Assembly: GCA_017502305.1 (NCBI GenBank)
Contig: JAFVVG010000038.1
Span: 1-64,000 of the forward strand
Length of the DNA: 64,000 nt
Origin: Clostridia bacterium
GTDB lineage: Bacteria > Bacillota > Clostridia > Christensenellales > Aristaeellaceae
Direction: 5' to 3'
Shown here: positions 25,108 to 33,350 of the stretch, piece after piece
Numbering within the stretch: the first letter of the stretch is position 1
Layout of the letters: the number at the start of each line of letters is the position of its first letter
Notes under the pieces: generated by a model
Database searches by the model: none
What the model was told of the DNA's origin: nothing
The model's input: the letters and a program-made list of their open reading frames with translations, nothing else
Position numbers and translations under genes: made by a program

Positions 25108-25653
25108 ATGAAGATGACCATCAATGCCCGCAATATGGTAGTCACCCCTGCCGTGACCAAGCGTATCGAAAAGAAGACCTTCAAGATGGAACGCTACCTC
25201 CTGCCTGAGACGGAAGTGCAGATCAAAATGCAGAAGGGCAAGAAGGATCAGCGCATCGTTGAGATTACTGTGCCCATGGGCAACAACGTGATTCTTCGCA
25301 GCGAAGCCGTCGCTGACGACAACAACCTCTTCCTGGCCATTGACCAGGCTCTGGCCAAGATCGAGCGCCAGATCCACCGCCATCGCACGAAGCTGGGCAA
25401 GCGCCTGCGTGAAGATGCCTTCGTGCCTGAAGTACCCGAGTATATCGACGAAGAACCCGCCGAGGAGAACGCTCCCCAGATCGTCCGCCACAAGACCTTC
25501 CCCGTCCGCCCCATGTCTGTGGAAGACGCCGCCATCCAGATGGAGCTTCTGGGCCATGACTTCTTCGCCTTTGTGAATATCGAAACCGAGCGCACCAATA
25601 TCCTCTACCGCCGCAAGGACGGGGATCTGGGCTTGCTGGAGCCTGAAGCATAA
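25108..25653 (+). CDS. hpf: Ribosome hibernation promoting factor, long form
   Basis: A 181-residue protein with two domains. Residues 1-100 are the ribosome-binding HPF/YfiA domain (MTINARNMVVTPAVTKRIEKK, then LFLAIDQALAKIERQIHRHRTKL). After an acidic linker (EYIDEEPAEEN), residues 125-181 are the C-terminal dimerisation domain (KTFPVRPMSVEDAAIQMELLGHDFFAFVN, YRRKDGDLGLLEP). The long form pairs two 70S ribosomes into inactive 100S dimers during starvation and is standard in Gram-positive bacteria. AAAGGAG precedes the ATG. It is a single-gene unit with its own promoter region and terminator. Confidence 0.96.
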   Translation: MKMTINARNMVVTPAVTKRIEKKTFKMERYLLPETEVQIKMQKGKKDQRIVEITVPMGNNVILRSEAVADDNNLFLAIDQALAKIERQIHRHRTKLGKRLREDAFVPEVPEYIDEEPAEENAPQIVRHKTFPVRPMSVEDAAIQMELLGHDFFAFVNIETERTNILYRRKDGDLGLLEPEA

Positions 25654-25689
25654 GGGAAGGCATAAGCACATATTTGTTTCATTTATCTA

Positions 25690-25720
25690 CGCTCCGTCGG
25701 TTGCCGGCGGAGCGTTTTTT
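25690..25720 (+). terminator. Terminator after hpf
   Basis: CGCTCCG/CGGAGCG with inner CGG/CCG pairs and loop TTG, then TTTTTT. Confidence 0.82.
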
Positions 25721-25749
25721 GTGTATGCTTGGGGAGAGGTGATCAAAGC

Positions 25750-26322
25750 ATGAGCATGGGAAAAATGATCCGTGCGCTGCGTGGCGAACTGGGCTGGACG
25801 CAGCTCCAGCTGGCGGAGAAGCTGCACGTGAGCGACAAAGCGGTGAGTAAATGGGAGCGGGACGCCGGTTGTCCTGACGTACTGATGATTCCAAAGCTGG
25901 CCAGGGAGCTGGGCGTTGGTGTGGAAACGCTGCTGGGCGGGAATCTGCCGGCGAATAAAAAGGATGTGGGAAGCATGAAAAGAATCAGCGTATATCAATG
26001 CCCGATATGCGGCAATCTGTTGACAGCGACAGGGAAGGCGGAAATCTCCTGCTGCGGACGGCCCCTGCAGCCCATGAAGGTTCAGCCTGCGGATGAATCC
26101 CATCGGCTGTGCATCACGCCCATGGAGGACGAATGGCACGTGGCTTTTTCGCATCCCATGGAGAAAGAGCACTACCTGAGCTTTATTCTGGAGGTGGGCT
26201 ATGACCGGATTGCCCTGGTGCGTTTGTACCCGGAGGGAGCAAATGAGGTTCGACTTCCCAGGCTGAGCGGCGGCAGATTCTTCTGCGGATGCTCCGGTGA
26301 AGATGCGCTTTTCAGGCAATAA
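25750..26322 (+). CDS. XRE helix-turn-helix regulator fused to a desulfoferrodoxin-like domain
   Basis: A 190-residue protein. Residues 5-60 are an XRE-type helix-turn-helix (GWTQLQLAEKLHVSDKAVSKWERDAGCPDV). From residue 82 the sequence follows desulfoferrodoxin: a four-cysteine site (Cys84, Cys87, Cys101, Cys102, with the characteristic C-x2-C...C-C spacing) and then the superoxide-reductase-like module with His118, His135-Pro-Met and His141-Tyr, and Cys181 near the end. The final histidine of the iron site (HGLW in true enzymes) is missing, being replaced by EDALF. This suggests an iron- or redox-sensing repressor that has lost full superoxide reductase activity. It may regulate itself or distant genes. 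Confidence 0.82.
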   Translation: MSMGKMIRALRGELGWTQLQLAEKLHVSDKAVSKWERDAGCPDVLMIPKLARELGVGVETLLGGNLPANKKDVGSMKRISVYQCPICGNLLTATGKAEISCCGRPLQPMKVQPADESHRLCITPMEDEWHVAFSHPMEKEHYLSFILEVGYDRIALVRLYPEGANEVRLPRLSGGRFFCGCSGEDALFRQ

Positions 26323-26353
26323 CGGAAGCGATTGTACGAAATGTGTTCTTCCC

Positions 26354-26382
26354 TTGCATCTTGTGGCGAATGATATTATAAT
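26354..26382 (+). promoter_or_regulatory. Promoter of glyA
   Basis: TTGCAT (26354-26359) and TATAAT (26377-26382) with a 17-base spacer, 36 bases before the start codon. Confidence 0.82.
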
Positions 26383-26417
26383 GATATGGAATATTGTTCG
26401 GATGGAGGGATTCATCA

Positions 26418-27653
26418 ATGGAAATGGAAACCATCCGCCTTGCCGACCCTGAGGTCGCCCAGGCGATTGAAGCCGAGCTGGAACGCCAGCGCAGCCATAT
26501 TGAACTGATTGCCTCGGAGAACTTTGTTTCTCCTGCGGTGATGGCAGCCATGGGTACCTGCCTGACCAACAAATATGCCGAGGGTTATCCCGGCAAGCGC
26601 TATTACGGCGGCTGCGAGTGCGTGGATGTGGTGGAAAACCTGGCCCGCGACCGTGCCTGCCAGCTCTTTGGCGCCGAGCATGCCAACGTGCAGCCCCACT
26701 CCGGCGCCCAGGCCAACATGGCGGTTTACTTTGCCATGCTGCAGCCCGGCGATACTGTGATGGGCATGAACCTCTCCCACGGCGGCCACCTGACCCATGG
26801 CAGCCCCGTGAACATGAGCGGCAAGTATTTCAACTTCGTGGCCTATGGCGTGGATCCCGAAACGGAGACCATCAACTACGACACCGTCCGTGCCACCGCC
26901 CTGGAGTGCAAGCCCAAGCTCATCGTGGCCGGCGCTTCTGCCTATCCCCGTGTGATCGACTTTGCCAAGCTCCGTGAGATCGCCGATGAAGTGGGCGCGC
27001 TGCTGATGGTGGACATGGCCCATATCGCCGGTCTGGTGGCCGCGGGTGAGCATCCCAATCCCGTGCCCTACGCCGATTTTGTGACCACTACCACCCACAA
27101 GACCCTGCGCGGCCCCCGCGGCGGTATGATCCTGTGCAAGGAAGAGTATGCCAAGGCCATCGACAAGGCCATCTTCCCCGGCACCCAGGGCGGCCCCCTG
27201 GAGCACATCATCGCTGCCAAGGCGGTCTGCTTCGGCGAGGCCCTGAAGCCCGAGTTCAAGGCGTATCAGCACCAGATCGTCCTCAACGCCAAGGCCCTCG
27301 AGAACGCTTTCCGCAAGGAAGGCATCCGCATGGTGTCCGACGGCACGGACAACCACCTGCTGCTGCTGGACTTCACCGGCACCGAGATGACCGGCAAGCT
27401 GCTGGAGAACCTGCTGGAGGAAGCCAACATCACCGTGAACAAGAACACCGTGCCCAACGAGACCCGCTCTCCCTTTGTGACCAGTGGTGTGCGCGTGGGT
27501 ACCCCCGCCATTACCTCCCGCGGCCTGAAGGAAGCCGACATGGAGAAGGTGGCTGCCTGGATCGCCCGCATCGTGAAGGAAGGCGAAGCCGCTGTGCCCC
27601 AGGTCAAGGCAGAGGTGGAAGCCTTCATGAAGAACTTTCCGCTTTATGCATAA
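26418..27653 (+). CDS. glyA: Serine hydroxymethyltransferase
   Basis: A 411-residue PLP enzyme that converts serine and tetrahydrofolate to glycine and methylene-tetrahydrofolate, the main source of one-carbon units. The ATG at 26418 follows GGAGGG. Diagnostic segments are [54 protein letters not shown] and the PLP lysine Lys228 in [14 protein letters not shown]. Length and motifs are normal. It is a single gene between its own promoter and terminator. No glycine or folate riboswitch is visible in the short leader. Confidence 0.98.
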   Translation: MEMETIRLADPEVAQAIEAELERQRSHIELIASENFVSPAVMAAMGTCLTNKYAEGYPGKRYYGGCECVDVVENLARDRACQLFGAEHANVQPHSGAQANMAVYFAMLQPGDTVMGMNLSHGGHLTHGSPVNMSGKYFNFVAYGVDPETETINYDTVRATALECKPKLIVAGASAYPRVIDFAKLREIADEVGALLMVDMAHIAGLVAAGEHPNPVPYADFVTTTTHKTLRGPRGGMILCKEEYAKAIDKAIFPGTQGGPLEHIIAAKAVCFGEALKPEFKAYQHQIVLNAKALENAFRKEGIRMVSDGTDNHLLLLDFTGTEMTGKLLENLLEEANITVNKNTVPNETRSPFVTSGVRVGTPAITSRGLKEADMEKVAAWIARIVKEGEAAVPQVKAEVEAFMKNFPLYA

Positions 27654-27673
27654 GAAAATCTGATGACCAACAT

Positions 27674-27710
27674 GCCGGAGGAGCAAGAGCTCTTCCGGCT
27701 TTTGTTTTTT
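27674..27710 (+). terminator. Terminator after glyA
   Basis: GCCGGAGGAGC/GCTCTTCCGGC (one G-T pair) around AAGA, then TTTTGTTTTTT. Confidence 0.82.
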
Positions 27711-27773
27711 GAAAAGAAATTTTCATTTCGCCGAAAATTTTTTGCTTTTTTTATGGTACTTTTCGCCTGGTTG

Positions 27774-27782
27774 TGATATAAT
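27774..27782 (+). promoter_or_regulatory. Extended -10 promoter for RNase J
   Basis: TGATATAAT with TATAAT at 27777-27782. An untranslated leader of about 215 bases follows. Confidence 0.7.
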
Positions 27783-27788
27783 AACAGA

Positions 27789-28000
27789 ACGAAGGGGCTT
27801 TTGGCACCGTGGGAAAGCCAGACCCCGCAACATTGATTGACTGCAATCAAATAACCGGACCGATACGGCTGACAGAGGAGCGCGAATCTGTTCTCTGCCG
27901 ACCGCCTCTGTTGCGGTTATCAAAATGAGAAAATTCAGCGACAGGCCCGGCCTGCTGCTTCGTTTGATGTTTATGTTATCTGAGAGGCTGAAAGGAGGCT
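27789..28000 (+). ncRNA. Unassigned structured leader RNA upstream of RNase J
   Basis: No open reading frame with a ribosome-binding site is seen. Paired segments include GGCTTT/AAAGCC (27796-27819), TTGATT/AATCAA (27833-27850), ATAACCG/CGGTTAT (27851-27857 with 27914-27920), CGGC/GCCG plus CAGAG/CTCTG (27866-27900) and CAGGC/GCCTG (27942-27954). Competing pairs exist, such as GCAAC/GTTGC (27827-27831 with 27910-27914) and ACAGA/TCTGT. I could not match it to a riboswitch class I know. No terminator is apparent before the gene, so it would act as a 5' UTR, perhaps as an RNase J autoregulatory site. Confidence 0.5.
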
Positions 28001-28004
28001 TCCC

Positions 28005-29681
28005 GTGAATTCAAGAATGAACCCCAACGCGCCCAGCAAGCTGCGCATTGTTTCCCTGGGCGGCGTGGATGAGATCGGCAAGAACATGACTGTCTTCGAG
28101 TATGAAGACGATATTGTGGTTATCGACTGCGGCAGCATTTTCCCCAAGGAGGATCTGCTGGGCATTGACCTGGTGATTCCTGATGTGAGCTACCTGGTAG
28201 AAAAGAAGCGCAACGTGCGCGGCTATCTTTTCACCCACGGCCACGAGGATCACATCGGCGCCACGCCCTATATCCTCCGCCAGGTGCCTGCCCCCCTTTA
28301 TGGCACCAAGCTGACCCTGGCGCTGGTGGATATCAAGCTCAAGGAGCACCGCCTGGGCAACATTCCCATGCGGGTGGTGCAGCCCCGGGATGAAATCCAG
28401 CTGGGCAAGTTCACTGCCAAGTTTATCCATGTGAGCCACTCCATTGCCGGCGCCTGCGCCATCGCGCTGACCTGCCCCGCCGGCACCGTGGTGGTTACCG
28501 GCGACTTTAAGGTGGACTATACCCCCATCGATGGTCACGTTACCGACCTGGCCACCTTTGCCGCTCTGGGCGAAAAGGGCGTGCTGGCCATGCTGTGCGA
28601 ATCCACCAATGTGGAACGCCCCGGCCATACCATGAGCGAAATGAAGATCGGCACCACCTTCGAGAAGCTCTTCCGCGACGCCAAGGGCCGTGTGGTGGTG
28701 GCTATGTTTGCCAGTAACATCCACCGCATGCAGATGATCATCGACAGCGGTATCCGCTATGGCCGCCGGGTTTGCTTCATCGGCCGCAGTATGGTGAACA
28801 ACAGCCGTGTGGCCATGCAGATTGGTGAATTGCACATTCCCGAGGAGTGCATTATCGACCAGGATGACCTGGACCAGTACCCGGATGAAGAGATTCTGGT
28901 GATGACCACCGGCGCCCAGGGCGAGGCCATGGCCGGCCTGACCCGCATGGCCTATGCCGAGCACCGCAAGCTGCAAATCCGCCAGAGCGACATGGTGATC
29001 ATCTCCGCCAACCCCATTCCCGGCAACGAGAAGTTCATCTCCCGGGTGATCAACCAGCTGTACCGCTGCGGCGCCCAGGTGGTTTACGAGGCCCTTGCCG
29101 AGGTTCACGTTTCCGGCCACGCCCGCCAGGAGGAGCTGAAGCTGATTCACGCCCTGGTGAAGCCCAAGTATTTCATTCCTGTTCACGGCGAATACCGCAT
29201 GCTGTGGCAGCATGCCGAGCTGGCCGCCAGCATGGGCATGGACGACAAGAACATCGTGATTCCCGAGATCGGTCAGGTTATTGAGATGACTGAAGATACC
29301 CTGGCCCTGGGCGAGGTTGTTCCCACCGGCGGTGTGCTGGTGGATGGCCTGGGCATCGGCGACGTGGGCAATGTGGTGCTCCGCGACCGCAAGCACCTGA
29401 GCCAGGACGGCCTGATCATCGTATGCATGGGTATCGACCGGGACGAGGCCAAGCTGATCTCCGGTCCGGATATCATCAGTCGCGGCTTCATCTATGTGCG
29501 CGAGAATGAGGACATCATCGAGAATACCCGCGAGGTGGTGCGCCAGATTCTCATGAACAGCGATCTCTCCGGCGAGAACTGGCCCAACATCAAGAATCGC
29601 ATCAAGGATGATCTCCACCGCTTCATCTACGAGAAGATCAAGCGCAACCCCATGATCCTTCCCATCATCCTGGATATTTAA
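28005..29681 (+). CDS. rnj: Ribonuclease J, GTG start
   Basis: A 558-residue metallo-beta-lactamase/beta-CASP nuclease with 5'-3' exonuclease and endonuclease activity in mRNA decay and rRNA maturation. The GTG at 28005 lies behind AAAGGAGG. The zinc site HGHEDH is at 78-83, further zinc residues follow in VSHSIAGACA and TGDFKVD, and the beta-CASP motifs are in ESTNVERPGHT and FASNIHRMQM, with the later HVSGHARQEELKLI and VHGEYRML. The C-terminal dimerisation domain is present and the length is typical. Whether it corresponds to J1 or J2 cannot be said from one gene. It is preceded by a long structured leader. Confidence 0.96.
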   Translation: MNSRMNPNAPSKLRIVSLGGVDEIGKNMTVFEYEDDIVVIDCGSIFPKEDLLGIDLVIPDVSYLVEKKRNVRGYLFTHGHEDHIGATPYILRQVPAPLYGTKLTLALVDIKLKEHRLGNIPMRVVQPRDEIQLGKFTAKFIHVSHSIAGACAIALTCPAGTVVVTGDFKVDYTPIDGHVTDLATFAALGEKGVLAMLCESTNVERPGHTMSEMKIGTTFEKLFRDAKGRVVVAMFASNIHRMQMIIDSGIRYGRRVCFIGRSMVNNSRVAMQIGELHIPEECIIDQDDLDQYPDEEILVMTTGAQGEAMAGLTRMAYAEHRKLQIRQSDMVIISANPIPGNEKFISRVINQLYRCGAQVVYEALAEVHVSGHARQEELKLIHALVKPKYFIPVHGEYRMLWQHAELAASMGMDDKNIVIPEIGQVIEMTEDTLALGEVVPTGGVLVDGLGIGDVGNVVLRDRKHLSQDGLIIVCMGIDRDEAKLISGPDIISRGFIYVRENEDIIENTREVVRQILMNSDLSGENWPNIKNRIKDDLHRFIYEKIKRNPMILPIILDI

Positions 29682-29700
29682 CGATGCTTTCATAACAAGC

Positions 29701-29731
29701 AGGAGACACTCCTGGGGAGTGTCTCCTCTTG
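29701..29731 (+). terminator. Hairpin after RNase J, weak T run
   Basis: AGGAGACACTCC/GGAGTGTCTCCT pair perfectly around TGG. Only CTCTT follows, so termination may be partial. Confidence 0.55.
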
Positions 29732-29799
29732 AATGTTTTGGCCGCTGCATGAAAAGAACGGCCCCATCCGTTATACATCATGAAAGGCAGGTACACCCT

Positions 29800-30144
29800 A
29801 TGGAATACTCCGCTGCCCATCGCCTGGCCAACGAACTGCGCCAGAGCGAAGAATACATGACCTACCACCGTCTGAAGGACGAAGTCATGGCCGATGAAAC
29901 CCAGGCTGCCCTTATCCGCGAATACAAGAAGCTGCAGATCCAGCTGCAGATGGCCGCCATGTCCGGTCAGCAGCCGGACGGCGAGGACATGCAGCGCTTT
30001 TCCGGCATTTCCGCGCTGCTCTTCGGCAAGCCGGAGGTAAGCCAGTATCTGCTGGCCGAAATGCGCCTGCAGCAGGCCATGGCGGATATCTTCAAGATCA
30101 TCACCGATGCCGCCGGGCTGGACATGCAGCTGCCCGGCATGTAA
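29800..30144 (+). CDS. YlbF/YmcA-family protein
   Basis: A 114-residue helical protein of the YlbF/YmcA family (EYSAAHRLANELRQSEEYMTYHRLKDEV, then FGKPEVSQYLLAEMRLQQAMADIFKIITDAAGLD). In Bacillus, YlbF and YmcA with YaaT form a complex that helps RNase Y mature certain transcripts and affects competence, sporulation and biofilm formation. The position directly after RNase J fits a link with RNA processing, though no RNase Y gene is in this window. The start at 29800 is the first sensible ATG, with only a modest GGCAGG site. The next gene follows after 24 bases. Confidence 0.85.
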   Translation: MEYSAAHRLANELRQSEEYMTYHRLKDEVMADETQAALIREYKKLQIQLQMAAMSGQQPDGEDMQRFSGISALLFGKPEVSQYLLAEMRLQQAMADIFKIITDAAGLDMQLPGM

Positions 30145-30168
30145 ACCTGCCTCAAAGGAGGTTTCCAC

Positions 30169-31350
30169 GTGAAGAAAAAACGTAACTATACCTACCGCAC
30201 CATGCGGGACGAGCGGCAATACGGCCTGTATTGGTATTCCGCCCTGTGGAATATCCTGCGCCCTGTGTTGGTGGCGCTGGGCGCATTCATTGTGGTGACC
30301 GGGCTGGTCTATGCAGCCTGGAACGGTGTGTATAACAACTACCTGGCGCCGGCGGATATCGAGGACCGCACCGATATCGCCTTTGAGGTGGAAAGCGGCC
30401 AGAGCCTTACCCGGGTGGCCAATAACCTGGAGCAGGCGGGGCTGATCCGCAGCCGCACGGTGTTCAAGTATTACTGCGATTTCGCCGGCATGGGCCAGAA
30501 GATACAGGCAGGCAATTACCTTTTGCGGCCCTCCATGTCCATGCAGGAGATCGCCGACCAGCTCACCCGTGGCGACGGCAACCCGCTGGTGCGGAACATT
30601 ACCATGATCCCCGGCTGGACGCTGGAGGACTTTGCTTCCAAACTGGTGGAAAACGGCGTGCTGGAAAGCGCTGACGAGTTCCTCAGCCTGTGCCGTACAG
30701 GCGAGAAGTTCAGCGATTATTATTACGTGGCCGACGTGCTGGAAAGCCGCAACGCCGCCCAGCGGAAATACATGCTGGAGGGCTACCTGGCCCCCAACAC
30801 CTATGAGGTATACACCTCTGCCACGGCGGAGGATATCATCCGCAAGCTGCTTTCCCAGACGGAGCGGGCCTTCCCTGCGGACTATCAGGACTATGCCCAG
30901 CAGCTGGGCTACACCATGGATGAGATCCTTACCCTGGCCTCTATGATCGAAAAGGAGGCCAAGAACAGCGATTTTGCCAAGGTGTCCGCTGTGTTCCACA
31001 ACCGTCTCAAGCAGGGGATGAAGCTGCAGAGCGACGTGACCATCCACTATGTGACCGGCGTGAGGAAGATGTCCCTGGACAACAATGACCTGGGCACCCA
31101 CAGCCTGTATAATACCTACGAGAACGCCGGATTGCCCCTGGGGCCCATCTGCGCCCCCTCGGTGGAGGCCATCAACGCGGCCCTCTTCCCGGATGCGTCC
31201 TATGTGGCGGAGAATTATCTCTACTTCTGCGCCAAGGATCCTGAAAGCGGCGAGCTATACTTCTCCCGCACCCTGCAGGAGCACGAGCAGGCGGTGGCCA
31301 TTTATGCGCCCCTGTGGAAAGAATACGATCAGTCACGAGGAATCCAATGA
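30169..31350 (+). CDS. mltG: Endolytic murein transglycosylase MltG, GTG start
   Basis: A 393-residue membrane-anchored lytic transglycosylase (YceG family) that cuts nascent glycan strands and ends their polymerisation. The GTG at 30169 follows AAAGGAGG. A basic cytoplasmic N-terminus precedes one transmembrane segment at about 37-56. The LysM-like region (FEVESGQSLTRVANNLEQAGLI) is followed by the catalytic domain with Glu261 in ASMIEKEAKNSDF and the conserved TSHLYNTY-like THSLYNTYENAGLPLGPICAPS. It overlaps the U32 peptidase gene by four bases (ATGA). The mltG-U32 neighbourhood is also found in Bacillus (yrrL-yrrO). Confidence 0.95.
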   Translation: MKKKRNYTYRTMRDERQYGLYWYSALWNILRPVLVALGAFIVVTGLVYAAWNGVYNNYLAPADIEDRTDIAFEVESGQSLTRVANNLEQAGLIRSRTVFKYYCDFAGMGQKIQAGNYLLRPSMSMQEIADQLTRGDGNPLVRNITMIPGWTLEDFASKLVENGVLESADEFLSLCRTGEKFSDYYYVADVLESRNAAQRKYMLEGYLAPNTYEVYTSATAEDIIRKLLSQTERAFPADYQDYAQQLGYTMDEILTLASMIEKEAKNSDFAKVSAVFHNRLKQGMKLQSDVTIHYVTGVRKMSLDNNDLGTHSLYNTYENAGLPLGPICAPSVEAINAALFPDASYVAENYLYFCAKDPESGELYFSRTLQEHEQAVAIYAPLWKEYDQSRGIQ

Positions 31351-32585
31351 TGAAGACAATGCCTGAGCTCCTCTGTCCCGCCGGCAGCATGGAAAGCCTG
31401 CGGGCCGCCCTGCACTTTGGGGCGGACGCTGTTTACGGCGGCATGAAGCGCTTTGGCCTGCGGGCCTTTGCCGGAAACTTTGACGAGGAGCAGCTGAAGG
31501 AAGCGGTGCGCCTGACCCACGGGGCCGGGAAGAAATTCTACCTGACCATGAACGTGCTGCCCTTCGACGACCAGCTGGACGATTTTGTGGAAACCGCCCG
31601 CATCGCCCATGCCATTGGTGTGGACGCGGCCATCGTCAGCGATATCGGCGCCATTGTGACCCTGCGGGAAAAGGTGCCGGGGCTGCCTCTTCACGTCAGC
31701 ACCCAGGCCAGCACGGTGAATGCCGCCGCCGTGAAGCACTACCAGGCCCTGGGCTGCCAGCGGGTGATCCTGGCCCGTGAGGTCAGCCTGGAGCGCATGA
31801 AGGCCATGCGCGCCCAGCTGGACGACACCATGGAGCTGGAGACCTTCGTCCACGGCGCGGCCTGCGTGGCCTATTCCGGGCGGTGCCTGCTCAGTGCGGC
31901 ACTGGCCGGCCGCAGCGGCAACCAGGGCACCTGCGCCCAGCCCTGCCGCTGGCAATATGCCGTGATGGAGCAGAAACGCCCCGGGGAATACCTGCCCGTG
32001 TGCGAGGATCTCAACGGCACCTACATTTTCTCCGCCAAGGACCTGAACCTGATGCCCCTTTTGCCCCAGCTGGTGGATGCGGGCATCAGCAGCCTGAAGA
32101 TCGAGGGCCGGATGAAAACCGAATACTATGTGGCGGTGGTCACGGGGGCCTATCGCCGTGCTATTGATCTGCTGGCCCAGGGGGAGGAGGCCTTCCGCGC
32201 CGCGTTGCCGGAATTGCTTGCGGAGCTCAGCTGCGCCAGCCACCGGGAGAGCGACACTGGCTTTGCCCTGGAAAAGCCCCAGCAGCCCGGCGGGGCCGAG
32301 GGCTTCTACCAGGAGCGCGAGTATATCGCCCGGGTGATGGAGCCTGCTGCCGCCGGCACGCAGGCCCGGCTGATGCTGAAGAACCGCTTCCATGCCGGCG
32401 ATGAGCTGGAGATCATGACCAGCCGCGGTGTTTTCCGGGCGGAGGGAAAGCCTTTCCTGCGGGAAAAGACCGGCGAAACCATCGATACCCTGGGCGTGGC
32501 GGGGGAGTATATCCGCATGGAGTTGCCCGTTGCGGTGGAAGAGGGCGATCTGATCCGGGGCCAGGTGAGAAATCACCGCAAATGA
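31347..32585 (+). CDS. U32-family peptidase-like protein, probable tRNA hydroxylation factor (TrhP-like)
   Basis: A 412-residue protein of the U32 family. It begins LLCPAGSMESLRAALHFGADAVYGGMKRFGLRA and contains the family signature ETFVHGAACVAYSGRCLLS with further cysteines in NQGTCAQPCRW, which can hold an iron-sulphur cluster in relatives. U32 members named TrhP/YrrO are needed for 5-hydroxyuridine formation in tRNA, while others act on rRNA; peptidase activity is documented for only a few. The mltG linkage favours the YrrO-like role. The ATG at 31347 overlaps the mltG stop as ATGA, so translation is probably coupled. Confidence 0.88.
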   Translation: MMKTMPELLCPAGSMESLRAALHFGADAVYGGMKRFGLRAFAGNFDEEQLKEAVRLTHGAGKKFYLTMNVLPFDDQLDDFVETARIAHAIGVDAAIVSDIGAIVTLREKVPGLPLHVSTQASTVNAAAVKHYQALGCQRVILAREVSLERMKAMRAQLDDTMELETFVHGAACVAYSGRCLLSAALAGRSGNQGTCAQPCRWQYAVMEQKRPGEYLPVCEDLNGTYIFSAKDLNLMPLLPQLVDAGISSLKIEGRMKTEYYVAVVTGAYRRAIDLLAQGEEAFRAALPELLAELSCASHRESDTGFALEKPQQPGGAEGFYQEREYIARVMEPAAAGTQARLMLKNRFHAGDELEIMTSRGVFRAEGKPFLREKTGETIDTLGVAGEYIRMELPVAVEEGDLIRGQVRNHRK

Positions 32586-32621
32586 TATTGATGAATAAAT
32601 ATTTATAATAGGTTGGAAAAC

Positions 32622-32664
32622 TTGCACGCAGCCGGGAAATGTGGTATAGTTATTTGGTTAACAA
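32622..32664 (+). promoter_or_regulatory. rex promoter with an overlapping Rex operator
   Basis: TTGCAC (32622-32627) and TATAGT (32645-32650, extended by TGG) have a 17-base spacer. At 32647-32664 the sequence matches the Rex box TTGTTAA-N4-TTAACAA at 12 of 14 defined positions, including a complete right half. It covers the -10, so Rex bound there would block its own transcription. Confidence 0.82.
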
Positions 32665-32702
32665 TGTACAAATGCGACTGCTTTTAGCAAGGAGGCAAAG
32701 CT

Positions 32703-33332
32703 ATGGCAGGCTATGTTTCGGATGCGGTGATCCGTCGTTTGCCCGGGTACTATCGTCATCTCCGCGAGCTGGAGGCCGCGGGCGTGACGTCCATTTCTTC
32801 CCAGGAGCTGGGTAAGCGCATGCAGCTGACCCCCTCCCAGATCCGCCAGGACATCAATTGTTTTGGTGGTTTCGGCCGCCAGGGGTATGGGTATAACGTC
32901 AGTGAGCTGAAGGGCCACATTGGCGAGATCCTGGGCCTGGACCGGCTGCACCGGATGATCATCCTGGGCGCCGGCAGCATCGGCACCGCTGTGGCCCATT
33001 ACCCCACCTTCTCCCGGGAAGGCTTCAAAACCATTGCCATGTTTGATGTGGCCACCGATAAAATCGGCACACGCATGAACGATATTCCCGTGCTGCCCAT
33101 GGAGGAGCTGGAGAAGTTCCTTTCTGAAAATCACGTGGACATTGCCGTGCTGGCCCTGCCGGCAGCCTATGCCCAGGAAACCATGAACCGCCTGTACGAG
33201 GGCGGTGTCCGCGCGGTGTGGAACTTCGCGCCTACGGACCTGAATCACCCCGAAGATATGATCGCGGTGAATGTGCACCTCAGCGACAGTTTGCAGATCC
33301 TTTCCTACAGGATCGCCCACCGCGGGGAATAA
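32703..33332 (+). CDS. rex: Redox-sensing transcriptional repressor Rex
   Basis: A 209-residue repressor that senses the NADH/NAD+ ratio and controls fermentation and anaerobic energy genes. Residues 1-75 are the winged helix (RRLPGYYRHLRELEAAGVTSISSQELGKRMQLTPSQIRQDINCFGGFGRQGYGY), and residues 85-205 are the Rossmann domain with GAGSIGTAVAHY for NADH binding and the domain-swapped C-terminal helix. AAGGAGG precedes the ATG. The upstream Rex box indicates autoregulation. The VanW-domain gene begins 18 bases after the stop and is likely co-transcribed, and so presumably under redox control too. Confidence 0.96.
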   Translation: MAGYVSDAVIRRLPGYYRHLRELEAAGVTSISSQELGKRMQLTPSQIRQDINCFGGFGRQGYGYNVSELKGHIGEILGLDRLHRMIILGAGSIGTAVAHYPTFSREGFKTIAMFDVATDKIGTRMNDIPVLPMEELEKFLSENHVDIAVLALPAAYAQETMNRLYEGGVRAVWNFAPTDLNHPEDMIAVNVHLSDSLQILSYRIAHRGE

Positions 33333-33350
33333 TCAACCAGGAGGAAGCTT

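Noticed and set aside
27783-28004. A cobalamin riboswitch or T-box before RNase J, suggested by GAAAGCCAGACCCCGCAAC and GGCACCGTGGG.
   Set aside because: The conserved cores and the order of helices of these classes are missing, and the downstream gene is not a usual target.
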